DNA from: Terfezia claveryi
Lineage: Eukaryota; Ascomycota; Pezizomycetes; Pezizales; Pezizaceae
DNA: 64,000 nucleotides
Direction: 5' to 3'
NCBI GenBank assembly: GCA_015179025.1
Contig: WHUX01000103.1
Location: 62,001 to 126,000 of the forward strand
In this document: piece by piece, positions 46,053 to 57,836 of the stretch
Layout: the number at the start of each line of letters is the position of its first letter
Numbering within the stretch: position 1 is the first letter of the stretch
Notes under the pieces: generated by a model
Told to the model about the DNA's origin: nothing
The model's database searches: none
What the model saw: the letters and a program-made list of their open reading frames with translations, nothing else
Position numbers and translations under genes: made by a program

Positions 46053-47448
46053 GTCCTTTGAAACCACTTCAACAGCCGAGGGGGAGGCCGTAATCATGTA
46101 AATGTCAGCAAAATTATATCTAATGTAGCAAGACTGTCTTGTAGTGCTGAAAAGTACCATGATTTTTGAATCTTTCTGTATAAACTTCCCAAACTACACG
46201 CAAAACGGATCCCAAACAAGTTCTAAGGCAAGAATCACAAACCTACGTGTGTGCAACGTCGGCCCATAAATTTGATTTGCGCAACAAGCTGTTCATGATG
46301 CATTGCGTTTACGAACAAGACTAAGTGCTCACTTGCCAATCAGACTAGGTAGGCGCGCAAGTACTTATATACTGATCAACTCACTGCGAGATGCATACAT
46401 CCCTGACCTCCACGAATTGAAGCGCCAATGTACGAGACACATTTGCGCAGCATGGCCGTAGTACAACGCCGCATAGTTACAGACGAACTCTGCGAATGAG
46501 CATGTTTGGATTGTTCTTCCGAAAGTTTGTACGGCAGATTAGATTGCTAACCTCTCCTCTAGATTTGCTCAAGTTCAAGGGTCGGCACATATAGATAAGG
46601 AATTGGAATTATTTTTGTAAAACTAAAACTAGTACTTTAACACTTTAAATCCGAATACCCCAAGCCACCTAATAAATAGAGATACTTCTAACAACAATAT
46701 TGGACAATTCCCGGTGAATAATAAACGTCCAGGTACTGGAAGTCGCAAGTACCATCTTGCTTTATTCGACGCCTGAGCTATGGCTCCAGTCTCTAGTCTT
46801 TCTAGACGGCCCAGGGAAATAATTTTTTACAAAGTAGCTGTTTTGACGCCACTGAGTGAAGACTAATGCCTTTGAAGTTCCACCTTTAGGAAGGTACCAC
46901 TCTATATGAATGTTTAAGTTTCATATACATGCGCCTTTGCCAGCATGAATGTAATATAAGATGCCGTCCTATCTGTAAACTTCGTTTTGAAAAACTCAGT
47001 ACTCGTGAGAATACTATTACTTATTCGCCCGCAATTGAGCGTACCCAAGGATTCTCCAAGAGTATCCGTATATGCTGCTGTTTATTCAGACTCCCACTCC
47101 CACCTTCAGAAATACGGACAGTGACCGACTAATTATCAGATGCCAATGTGACATGATCTGCGCGGTTCTTCCTGTACGATTGTTGCACAGGAGGCGCTCA
47201 TTATGGCTCATTAAGGTATCACTGGTAGATCAATCCAACTGGTGAATGAGAGGCATTGCAATAGGATCGATGTGCAGTAACCCTGAAGCATCCAAGAACA
47301 GATATATGCTTCCGAGCCCAGCCCCGCCCAACCGCATATATATATACCATTCACATTCCCCACAGCCGCGGCGTTATTGAACCCTTCTTCACCCCTATTG
47401 CGCCTGAGGATAGTTTTAAATTCCAGGTGTCCTAAAGCTACTGTCGCT
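46053..47448. other. Intergenic, upstream of the intact STAND-N/ankyrin gene
   Basis: No gene recognised. The last 80 bases share short blocks (CTATTGCGCCT) with the upstream regions of the two broken paralogues. Confidence 0.45.
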
Positions 47449-50225
47449 ATGAGTTTCCTAGTAAGCAGTTTTCTGGGTATTGGCAGCCTGTTGTTGGAAG
47501 TGTGCAATTCATATGCAAGCGCCCCCGAGCAATTCCGCAATTTCTCGCAAGAAATTTCATCCCTCAATGTTGTTTACCGGGGAGTCGCAGACCAGCTACG
47601 GAATCAGGGGTGCGAAAATAACAACCTCACCTTAAGCGAAAAAGATATGGCAGATCTAAAGATCTTGCATGATGGGTTGCAAGCTTTTATTAACGAACTG
47701 GAGGCTCTCCTCAAAAGATACCAGAGTTTGAAAAAAGCTACAACTTTCTCATTTGATCGACTGCAATGGGGCCTTGAGGATTTAGAGGGGTTTCGAAAGA
47801 GAATTCCCATGCATGTCTGCCTGCTTACTGCGTTCAATACGAGTCTTATGTGGTATGTTCATCTGCTTCTCTGATTCCTTGTCATGGCTCTCTTTGATAA
47901 ATCTTTTCCCTTGCCTGTATTGGTTTGGTATTTGAAAATTGAAAGCTCGACTATCTCAGGAATATTTTCTTTCATCTACTGAAGTTAGGTCATAACTAAT
48001 TCGTGTATGTTTGTGTCAGTTGCCACGTCGCAAAACAGAGTGCCCAACTCAAAACCCAGAACACCCAACTAGTACAGCAGAACACCAACCTCGAGCAGCA
48101 AAATACAAAACTCGCTGCGATCCAGGAACAGCTTGGGCAGATATCCACAGCATCTTCACGCTCAGTTGCACCATCCACTTTAGTCAGAACCCAGCCCCAC
48201 AAGGCTGTGTGGAAGGAATTATGTGAAGAGTTTCGTTCCAGTGGCTTAACCCCAGAGATGATCAAGACTAAACAGCAAGATATCATCAAGCTATTTCAAA
48301 CGGCCACCGCAGCGAACCCGAACGGCAAAACTGACGAAGAGCCATTGAGCACTGGGCTTCAAACACTCTCCCTGCCGGTCACTCAAGCACTGTGGTACAT
48401 AGCTACATTGAGCCCAAAGTCCAATGATCTTGGTTGTACCACCCTCCATATTGCAGCAGAACGGGGAAATCTACAGGCGGTGAAACGCTTGCTGGGCAAG
48501 GGTGCCAGAGTCGATGCCACAGACAACTTCAACCAGACTCCCACTCACGTTGCGGCTAAATATGGCTATCCGGAGGTCGTAAACATCCTGCTGGAGAAAG
48601 GCGCAAGCATTGATGCCACGGATGACGGAAACCAGACCGCACTTCATCTAGCGGTTCAACACGGCCATCTCGAAGTTGTCAACATCCTATTAGACAAGGG
48701 TGCAACCATAGATGCTACGGCTCGCTACAATAAGACTGCACTTCATCTAGCAGCTCAACATGGTCATATCGAAATCGTTAACATCCTCCTAGAGAATGGC
48801 GCAACCATTGATTCAACCACGGCGAACCAGAATTGGACTGCACTTCATCTAGCAGTTCTCTATGGCCGTATCGAGATTGTCATTGCCCTGCTGGAGAATG
48901 GAGCAAGCATTGAAGCAACGGATGATGAGAATTTTACTGCATTGCATCTAGCAGCTCGACACGGCCATTCCGAAGTTATCTACGCCCTGCTAGCGAATGG
49001 AGCAAGCATTAATGCTACAGCTCGCTACAATAGGACCGCACTTCATCTAGCAGCTCTAACCGGCCATACCGAGATTGTCAACTACCTCCTGGAGGATGGA
49101 GCAAGCATCGATGCCAGACTTGAAGGAAACCTAACCGCACTTCATCTAGCAGCTCAACATGGTCATACCGAAGTTGTCGACGTCCTACTAGGGAAGGGAG
49201 CAAGCATTGACGCCACAGCTCGCTACAACAGGACTCCACTTCATTTAGCAGCTCAACACGGCCATACCAGCATTGCTAACACCCTGCTAGAGAAGGGAGC
49301 AAGCGTAAATGACACAACTCGCTACAATAGGACAGCACTTCATCTCGCAGCACAACACGGCCGTACCGAGATTGTTCACGCCCTTCTGGCGAAAGGAGCA
49401 AGCATTGATACAACAGATGCCACAAATGGGACCGCACTTCATCTAGCAGTCCAACACGGCAGTACCGGTACTGTCAGTGCCTTACTAGAGAAGGGAGCAT
49501 GCATTGATCCTACAGGTGATGAATATAGGATCGCACTTCATTTAGCGGCTCAAAACGGCCATACCGAGGTTATCAACATCCTGCTGGAGAAGGGAGCAAG
49601 TATTGATGGCACAAATGGGACCACACTTCACCTAGTAGCTAAATTGGGGTTTTCTAAGATCGTCAACGTGCTGCTGGAGCAGGGAGCAAGCATTGATGCC
49701 ACGGATAACGTACGGAACCAGACCGCACTTCACCTAGCAGCCATAAAAGGTCATATCGAGGTTCTCACCGTACTGTTGGAGAAGGGAGCAAGAATTGATG
49801 AAACAGATCGCAATGGTCAAACCGCACTTCATCTAGCAGCTCTAAAAGGCCATACTACGATTATTAATGCTCTGCTAGAGAGAGGAGCAAGCATTGATGC
49901 CACCGATCACAAAGGTCTGACAACTCTTCACCTAGCTGCTCGACACGGCCATCCCGAGGTAGCCAATATCCTCCTCGACATGGGAACAACCATTGATTTC
50001 ACAGATAACAAAGGCTGGACGGCGCTTCATCATGCCGTTGGTACCCATTGCCGTCTGTCTCTGGAGGTTGTGACATTGCTGTTGTCGAAGGGAGCAAATA
50101 CAAAGCTCAAAACAAACGACGGCAGGACTGCGCTTGAAATCGCACAAACTAAACGCAAGGCATTCGCAGTCATTCCCCTCATTACAAGGGCTCAGCGCGC
50201 CAGGATTACGGGGCAATACATGTAG
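47449..50225 (+). CDS. STAND-type N-domain, coiled-coil, ankyrin-repeat protein (869 aa)
   Basis: Exon 1 47449-47852, intron 47853-48019 (GTATGT...TGTCAG), exon 2 48020-50225; 870 codons with stop. The start was chosen because paralogues at 39683 and 44443 begin at the same Met. Residues 1-134 form a helical domain (MSFLVSSFLGIGSLLL, APEQFRNFSQEISSLNVVY, LLTAFNTSLM) like the N-terminal domains of fungal STAND/NLR proteins (Helo-like or SesA-like; exact Pfam not assignable by eye). Residues about 137-175 are a Gln/Asn-rich coiled coil (QNTQLVQQNTNLEQQNTKL). From about 268 to 850 there are some 18 ankyrin repeats of 33 residues with consensus TALHLAAQHGHTEIVN-LLEKGASIDAT. No NACHT or NB-ARC is present between N-domain and repeats. 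The repeats are very similar at the DNA level, suggesting recent expansion. A role in recognition is inference. Confidence 0.9.
48420..50110 (+). repeat. Near-identical 99/102-bp ankyrin-coding repeats
   Basis: About 17 head-to-tail units within the gene, many sharing the exact block CGCACTTCATCTAGCAGCTC and GGAGCAAGCATTGATGCCAC. Differences cluster at the codons before the first helix (ARYNR, DDGNQ, TRYNR, DHKGL) and within the second helix. Confidence 0.9.
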
Positions 50226-50835
50226 GTCATATGTATGTGGCTCTTATGAATTGCGGGTAGGAACATTTTGCAGGGGATCCATTGCAGTGAACAATTATTT
50301 TCTTGCGTGTAGGTGGTGTTGATTATTTTTTCCATGCTTTTTATACATGTTCGGTTCAAGTTTGAGTCATCATTCATTATCGAAGTCAGATATAAATGCA
50401 TATCCCATATTCGTATTTGCCACTATCATTTTACTCAATTGCCTGTGAATAAGTGTGATTCCTGGGTGAGCATAGGTGCAGTCATCGACTTCCTCCTCAA
50501 GCAAGACGGATCCATCGATAACTCACTTAGAAGTAAAATAAAGGGAAAAAAAAAGAAGAAGAGAGAGGCGGGTGATAAACATTCAAGAATTTTAAATTAG
50601 TGCCACCATTTACAACCTTTATCTTTGTTCTAAGATCATTAGCTATCTCTATAACCTACTTCTTCTATAAGAAAAAGATGAGGGGGTTTGTTTGGGGGTG
50701 GGAGGGGGAGCATTGTAAATACTGTGAGATAGTGAAGGGATGTGGAAATTATCCTTTCGATGCTTCATTCATCTTCAACTTCATCAGCCAGAGTCCATAA
50801 CCATTGAATTGATGCACTCCCCACATGGCGGTTTG
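50226..50835. other. 3' flank of the ankyrin gene
   Basis: AT-rich, with a purine-rich AAGAAGAAGAGAGAGG tract near 50545. No gene recognised. Confidence 0.45.
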
Positions 50836-51460
50836 TTAATGATACCACTTCGAGTGCATATCTTTTATACGCATATGTATATGACTAAGCAGAAAAACGT
50901 AGGTCAGCAATTGCTGAGCAACCACTTCCACCGTTAATGCTCTTTCCCTTGCTCTTAACGCAGCTTTATAGCTCTCATATCTTTTGGGTAGACCCTCAAG
51001 AATTTTGTGAGCAAGTTTCCTACCTGGTACTTCAACCCCGACTTCCCTGAGTTGGTTCGCCAAAGACTTCATTTAGCCGATGTATTGTGCAATGCTTTGA
51101 TCTTGTTTCACTGTTGCTCGTCCGAACTGAGCCTCGAGTCTCATGACGTTGACATCGTTCTGTTGAAGCATAAGTTTCAGCTAAAGTTTCCCACGCTTCC
51201 GTACCGGTAGTAGCATCAGTGATCATTTGTCTTTGGTCAGGTTCACAGGATAGGCGTATGAGAGCAAGAGCATGGTCTTGAGCTCTTCTTCATGCCCTCA
51301 ACTCATCAGCCTGTAACGCAGGGGGCTTATCCTGGTCCATGCAAGACCAGAGATCTCGTAGGACCAGTAGGGAGGTGACGTCACTCTTTCATTCGTGATA
51401 GTTTGAGCCGTTAAATTTCGTGATTTTAGACAGGCTCTCCGACATCGTAATAGTTGAGGA
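50836..51460 (-). pseudogene. Ty1/copia-type gag relic
   Basis: On the minus strand from about 51440: VTSLLVLRDLWSCMDQDKPP, then QRQMITDATTGTEAWETLAE and TYAST, and after one frameshift VMRLEAQFGRATVKQDQSIA, then MKSLANQLREVGVEVPGRKL and AHKILEGLPKRYESYKAAL. This is the order of the UBN2/gag polyprotein N-terminus of copia-type elements. It stops near 50905, where sequence of the TACAAGCATA repeat family (TTTTTCTGCTTAGTCATATA) begins. No protease, integrase or RT follows. Confidence 0.85.
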
Positions 51461-54027
51461 AACGAAGAGTAGGATAAAATTTTTTTTGGTTCCGCAGAAT
51501 AAAGCACACCGAATTATAACCTAGAAGTTCTGGAGTATAATGATGATCCTATTTCTCTACTACGTCGATCAGGAACAGGAGAATCCCCCGAGAAACCCAA
51601 GCTTTAAGCTTAAGGCTCTTGGCATGCCTTCTTCATACAGAGTGGAGCGTTACGCTAGTGCTCCCAGTTAAGCATGTTTAAAGCTGCGGTTAATTTGACA
51701 GTTAGTAATACCTAATCGGTCAGTGACTACCCTGTTAGGCCTAGTACTGAAACATCATGATTTTTTTACAATTTTCTCCCAACAGTTTATATTATATTAT
51801 TAGGTGATTGAGATTCTGGTACTCTGTAACATCATTGCAATAGGCTCAAAACTAGCCTAAATAAGTTTCCAATAGCCGAAGATCTAAGTTTCTCGCATGC
51901 CAATTGCTAAACCTTAGGACTAGGACTTCCTGTGCTAATAAGGGGATTATGCGTATACAGAGGGTTCTATGGAATGACGTACATGGGAATGATATTATAT
52001 GAAATTCATGCCGGAGTACTCTGTGCGAATTAACAACTCTTTTATTGTTCTATTTCCAGATCTTTCAGTTTTTGCACTGGTTTAATCTCAGTTTCCTAAC
52101 TAGCTTCTGCAACCACCGGTGGTAGTGGCTCGTCCCGGAATCGCTTCAGGATACCTAGGATTTTTATTAGTGTCAAATACAGCAACAAACAGGTCAATGG
52201 AATGCGATAGGAACGTGCTTAAGGGACTGACGTCCGTTGTCACAAACAAGGGTCCCATCAAATGCTCGGTTACACAACATCTACATGTAAGGAAGTAGGA
52301 GACGAGAAGGGGAGGAGATATAGGAGGATCCGAAGTGGTGCTGTGCGGTCTACACTTTCCTACATTCTTAATTTCTTCTCTAGGCGGTTTCGGAGTTTGA
52401 GGAGCAATGGGGAGGAGTAATCACTTTTTAGGAGCTAGCGCGGCTCGGAGGTTTCCAGCGGGGCTACCTCGGGGATGTGCGCCTTCGTCATATGCAGATA
52501 GAACAAAACGTGTACTGAATTCCCACCACCCAAAAAAAATAAAATTATGTCTGTTAATACAGATAACATTACGGTACTATACATTGATAGTTTGCTTCTT
52601 GAACATAACTAAAACACATAGTGCCAACTTCTGCGGCATGAGTTCGTGTGCCAAATACCTGAAAATGATCACTCTCTCTCAGATGCCCCCCCCCCCCCCC
52701 ACAGGAGGGATTTGCATATTGATTACTCAGTAGGGCCGATAGGAATATCCCTAGTGCGTAGATACCAGTAGGATTGCTGCAAACCCAAATCCCAGCTCCC
52801 CGTACAATTAAAAAACTGGCATGAGTGCTCCCCTATGAGCTTCCGGGTGACTCGTCATCACATACAGGTACTAATCTGTTTTTTAAAACCAGTGGCAATA
52901 TTGCTCTCTCATTAGTTTACATATGGCGACGGGCCTATCTTACATAACCGTACCCCAGTCAGCCACGGTTTTTGTAGAAGCTTGAATATATTAATATAGC
53001 ATAACGATATATAATTTACGCTTGTTACAATTATATTGGTATCAATCCTCAGATGCTGCAGGTTACAACCGGGTAATATAGAATGGGCTCGAAGGACTCC
53101 AGAATCAACCATAAACCAACAGTACCTGGTCAGACCAATCACCCTTGTTCAGGTGCAACTTGGGGGGAATGTCAATCGTATCCCTCTTTTCCCCTCCCCG
53201 AAAGTGCAAAAGGGTCACTTACTGATAAGGCACGAATTGAAGTAGCTACACACAAGAGCCTAAGTAACCCAACGATAGGCACAAGACATATTAAGACCGG
53301 AAGGGAGCTCTGGAAATCGATCTCATAAGGTAGATAGAGCTCGTGGATGCTAGGATATTTGCCAGACAGACCTGGGGTAAAGTAGGCAGAGGAAATCCAG
53401 ATACCCATATGCATATGATACTATCAGTTAGGTAGCACGCAATAGATCACAAGACTGCATGGTTTCTCCGTAGAAGGCTCTATTAGGCAAATGCATATTG
53501 AACAAGCTCGGAGGTATCAATAGTGCGGGTTCATCTTACTGATTTCTGATATAACTTTCCAGCTCTATACCCCATGCAAGTCACGACCATCTAAATCAGC
53601 CTAGACAATCTGTCAGCGAGTATATAAAAAATCTACAGGATATTATCATAGTGCGCAATATCGAAGAATTGCGTATGCATGCCCATGCACCACGTCATGA
53701 ACGGCAATGCACTCGAGCTGAGAAACGGGAGAATTTTGATGCGGAAAATTCTCATTATTGCAAGGTTTTCAGTGTCTTCAATTCGTCAAGCTTTTGAACA
53801 CAAGAAATAGATTTAAGAACAGTCGTTGAACATCACATGAAAGGAAAGAAGCAAAAATCTGGCAGCAGCAAAATGTGGATCATACGTGCATGCGCTACTG
53901 TAATTCAAAAAAAAAAATCCCAACGCCACAGCCTGCGGTGCTGAATATTTGTCTGAATCATGAGAATAAATTCTCGGTATTAAATACACCTGCTATTTTG
54001 GGTGACCGAAAATGTCGCCCCGAGTAA
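51461..54027. other. Intergenic, no recognised gene
   Basis: Contains a 15-base poly-C tract near 52686-52700. An ORF at 53083-53328 (+) with HPCSGATWGECQSYP has a spacing vaguely like a retroviral-type zinc knuckle but is not convincing. Confidence 0.4.
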
Positions 54028-54882
54028 TTATTCGGCCTTCTTCTGAACGTTCTCGCTCCAAGGGAAGTGAACAACCTGTTTGGTTATCCCGTTAGCCACA
54101 ATATCAAGTCATAAATACTCACTTGATTATAATTTTGACTCGGGATGCAGCTCGACTTACAGAAACATTAAAGAAGCTGTTCGCCGGCTCCCGCATACCA
54201 GCAATAGTGACGGCCCGCAACCATCAGCGCCTTGTCGGAGGTAGGCAATAATGAGAAGGAGGAAGGTAAAATCAAGGAAGAAGAACAGCGAGAAGAAGGT
54301 GAGGGTCGACTTGAGGGTGAAGCTTAAACATATGGTCGTGAAGATAAACCACCCAGCAAGGAAATACCCCACAGCGGTGTTAACATCTGACTTAGATGCG
54401 TAAATCCAATACACAGTTTCAATCAAAGCCTAGGAGATCCAGAAACAACCGTAGGAGGACAAGGCAGTGACACCAAAGGTATCTATGTGGGGTTAGTAAA
54501 GCCAAATTTGCTAGGAGAAAAAGTAAGTAAGGTATCTTAGTTCCAACAGCCATCTCCCACATTCCCGCAAGCAATTGAACTATTCCACCATATGCATACG
54601 CAGAACCAACCACAATGGAAGGAACTGAGACTCCTTGAGTGTTCGCGTTAAGCAAACTGAGCACGAAGGTGGTCAAGGCGAAAGCACAAAGACCCAATGG
54701 GGCAGGATTTCCAAACTTCCCGAACTGGGCCTCTTCGTATGGGGCGCACCAAATGCGGGCATCCAGATTATCTGCTGCGCACCATTCGCGTTCTTAGCTC
54801 CATCGAATGGAATGGTGCCTGGAGGGCCCTGGAAATTGGATCCGGTCTCAATATCCGACTTCTCATCACTCGTGTGAGACAT
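54028..54882 (-). pseudogene. Broken GPR1/FUN34/YaaH (acetate transporter family) gene
   Basis: ATG 54882 opens MSHTSDEKSDIETG. The family signature FGNPAPLGLCAFALTTFVLS follows only after a 1-base frame change near 54735. Then come GSAYAYGGIVQLLAGMWEMA, an intron-like segment whose donor reads CTAAGAT instead of GTAAGAT (near 54537), TFGVTALSSYGCFWIS, an in-frame TAG, and VGYFLAGWFIFTTICLSFTL plus FFSLFFFLDFTFLLLIIAYL. After apparent loss of about 20 residues, AGMREPANSFFNVS meets a good intron (GTAAGT...AAACAG), and a last exon encodes VVHFPWSENVQKKAE-stop (54075-54028), the usual C-terminal HFPWSE motif. Known members are plasma-membrane acetate/ammonium-linked transporters with six helices. 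Frameshift, nonsense, donor loss and deletion together indicate a dead copy. Confidence 0.88.
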
Positions 54883-55900
54883 CTTGGTGAGATTAATGTT
54901 CCTCAGACCGGTGGAGAAGCTTGGTGATTCCCTTTGTGCTACAATGTATACTGTGACAACGACGTGGCGCAGGATATAGAGATCGAATCAGCCAGAATTT
55001 AAAGGGCAGACTGTTTGTTAAAGACGCTTCCAATGCTTTTATGCATAATAAGGGATAGGAAAGGTATTTCGACCCATGCACACGGCACCCCTGTTCCGGC
55101 TCGCTCTGCATGCATTGTTGGAACTAACATATCGCCAAAGTAAAGCTGGCGCGTGTCCCTGGGCTGGTCAACTCGCTATTTATAATTGAGTATATTAATG
55201 CTACATCTAACGTTCACAGACTTGCTCCCTATAGTTCTTCCGAGAGTAGGGTGACTACTTACATACATACAGGTACCGATACATGCCAAGAGAAGCCTCT
55301 CCACATGCTGTAGTGACTTATATTGCAGCAGCAAATTGCATACCCTATATGACTATCCACGTATACTGCATCACGCAGGTATAGAGTACTGTAGGATTGG
55401 AAATCAGTGCGAAGAATAGATTGCCTTTTATGTGGTTTGACATAATGCTAGACTACGGTACATAAAAAATCTCGACCTTCACTTTTTGGCTGACACTACA
55501 TCTCATATACATTTATTTTGTCAGCTTCTCAAAAATACCTAACTATATCACATTTTTAATCTAATGAAGCATCTGGAACGTGATATCATCACATGATGTG
55601 TCTGGATGTACCAGTGCAAGTCCCTTTCGAAAGTCCTTTGCTATCTAAAGAAGCAGCTAGTTACAGATAAGGGGCCCTTTTACAAACAAACTTTACGGAA
55701 TATTCAAAATCTACCAATATCGCAAATTAATTCACTCCAAAGCTCTGGAAATTCAATCTCTACAAAGAACTCAAAGCTCGTCTTCTTAATGACACTATAG
55801 ATGGAAAAAATGCTTTCGGTGTTTAAAAAGTAGTTGCCAAGTACCATTTCTGTAATTATTTATATCACGACGCCATGTATCCATTCCTACAAATATTTGA
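54883..55900. other. Intergenic, no recognised gene
   Basis: Upstream of the broken transporter. Nothing recognised on either strand. Confidence 0.45.
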
Positions 55901-55929
55901 AGGGTGTCGAGCCAATGAAATACCAGTTT

Positions 55930-56155
55930 GCAAGCTATCATTTTCTAGCTTATTTTGTAGCATTCATAGCTGTATCTACTTGCCGGCTAATCGTCGGAAG
56001 ACGCTCGACAACATCCCATCCAGTTGACATTAAAGAATCGGAATACCAAAGACTAGTGAGCTTAGGAAAGGGCGGGTTATGTACTGGATTTCTTGGAAGG
56101 GCTATGGCCAGGACGATGACACATGGGAACCAGACGAGAGAACTTGAATGAGGGA
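55930..56155 (+). pseudogene. Chromodomain relic
   Basis: In one frame HPVDIKESEYQ; in the next frame LRKGRVMYWISWKGYGQ followed by DDDTWEPDERT-stop (about 56065-56145). The core Y-[LI]-[VIS]-[KS]W-K-GY...TWEP is the chromodomain signature, as found at the C-terminus of integrases of chromovirus Ty3/gypsy elements. One frameshift and an early stop break it. Upstream similarity to an integrase end could not be shown. Confidence 0.6.
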
Positions 56156-56587
56156 GCAGCTGAAGTTATTCGAAAATTCCATCATGATAATCCTCAGAGC
56201 TACGAGACCCTCATGTTATTTTATGAGATTTTTCTTTTTTTCCGGCTAACTGGTGGCAAATCTGTAATGAAATCCATTGCAATATGTTCCCAGAGCCTGT
56301 AGGGAATTGGGAGAAGGGAACGAGTGTGCCATATTGTTTATATCGCATAGCCTTGTTGCGCTAGCAGGCATCACATGTTCGTACGTAGTTCCGCACCCAA
56401 TCTTCCGTGTTTCAATTGCCAGTGATTTCGTTTCATCATTTCCAGGGTCTTGTCACGTCAAGAATGACTTGCAGCTTCCGAACTATTTAACTCGGGATGT
56501 TGCGTGTCTAGTTGCCTCTGGCGTTTTCACAACCAAAGAGCCACTTATCTGTGGGGTGTCAAAACCCAACCACATTCTAAATTCTGG

Positions 56588-57645
56588 TGAATATATATAT
56601 ATGTTCTGGTCCGTTCCGGGATTCCGGTCCATACCGGTATGGACCGGGCCGTTCCGGGATTGCCCGGGCCATACCGGTATGGCCCCCCATACCGGTATGG
56701 ACTGGGCCGTTGCGAGATTGCCGGGCCGTTCCGGGATGGTATATATCTACACTCTGAGCGATGAACGAAGCCAAATTGAGTGGAAACCGGGTCTATTATA
56801 TTTTATACATAACAAAAGCTCAAACTTCACTACGAGTAATTTCATGATACCTCTCGTTCATAGTACTATAGGTCTTGTTCTTTTCTGAATGCAGCAAAGT
56901 ATCACGAACATGTTACATCATGCTCCAAAGCCACTTGTTTCCCATCATTACTTTCCTTCCATCGCAGTTATTTGGGTCTCGCAGGTATGCTTTAATTCTG
57001 CAATACCTAGGTAGTTCTTGTTAGTCACCATGTACTTGAATTGGATATTAAGGAATTACTTCTCAAAGGTCACCTGGGATTTACTTCAATAATTGCGCTT
57101 CGAGATCAAGTGAAACCTAGGGGGTGAAACTGATTCAAATCAATAGCACCATTATCTTCTGACCAACTGACATTATGGTAAGGGCTGGAATGTCGTGGTA
57201 TGTTGGTAATTCCGCGGTGTGCTCTGGTAATGTCAGTGTGCACAATATGTTACATTGAACAAGTGTGTTGTGTTGAAGAAAATTCTCACGAACTAAAGGT
57301 TTCAATTCCGTAACGGACCAGAACATTTCTCTACATAATAACTTTCATTTCGGGTATACCTCTACTGAGTTTTTTTTTGGATAGGTCGCCTATGTTATCT
57401 CCGATGTTCTTTGACCAAATGTTGCTACAAAATAACCTTCATATCGGATATGTCCCTATTTAGTAATTTTAATGTCGCTGTGGCCGCTGTGGTGTTGTGG
57501 TAAATCCTTGTTGCTATCTGTGACATTGAACAATTTAATCCCGTAACGGCCTGGTCCGTTGCGATATCCAGTCCATACCGGTATAGACCGGGCCATACCG
57601 GTATGGACCGGATCCCGGAACGGACCAGAACATATATACATGTCT
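56588..57645. mobile_element. Inverted-repeat element with CCATACCGGTATGG palindromes
   Basis: The left end TATATGTTCTGGTCCGTTCC continues with GGGATTCCGGTCCATACC; the right end is its inverse (GGATCCCGGAACGGACC then AGAACATATATA). Between the outermost 20 bases and the body, the 14-base palindrome CCATACCGGTATGG occurs three times on the left (56629, 56669, 56686) and twice on the right (57571, one mismatch; 57592). The extreme ends share TATATGTTCTGG with the elements at 3093 and 20495. An internal CGGACCAGAACAT near 57315 is a further partial end. No convincing coding frame; the minus-strand ORF there is a translation of the palindromes. Confidence 0.8.
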
Positions 57646-57836
57646 GACAATAACTCTCTCGAGCTAAAATTGGTACACCAATACCATGATGCTAAACTTA
57701 GTGTACGTCTGATGTGACTTGTCATTACATTGCACATCTTGTTGCAAGATAAAGATTAATTTATTGTATTTTATTGTTTATATTCATCTATACTTTTCTA
57801 AGTTGGCCATTTTTAAAGTTTGATGATAGTTGGGAC

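Noticed and set aside
53083..53328. Possible retrotransposon gag fragment with Cys/His spacing
   Set aside because: Only one Cys-x-x-x-x-x-x-Cys pair without the rest of a zinc knuckle and no flanking polyprotein motifs.
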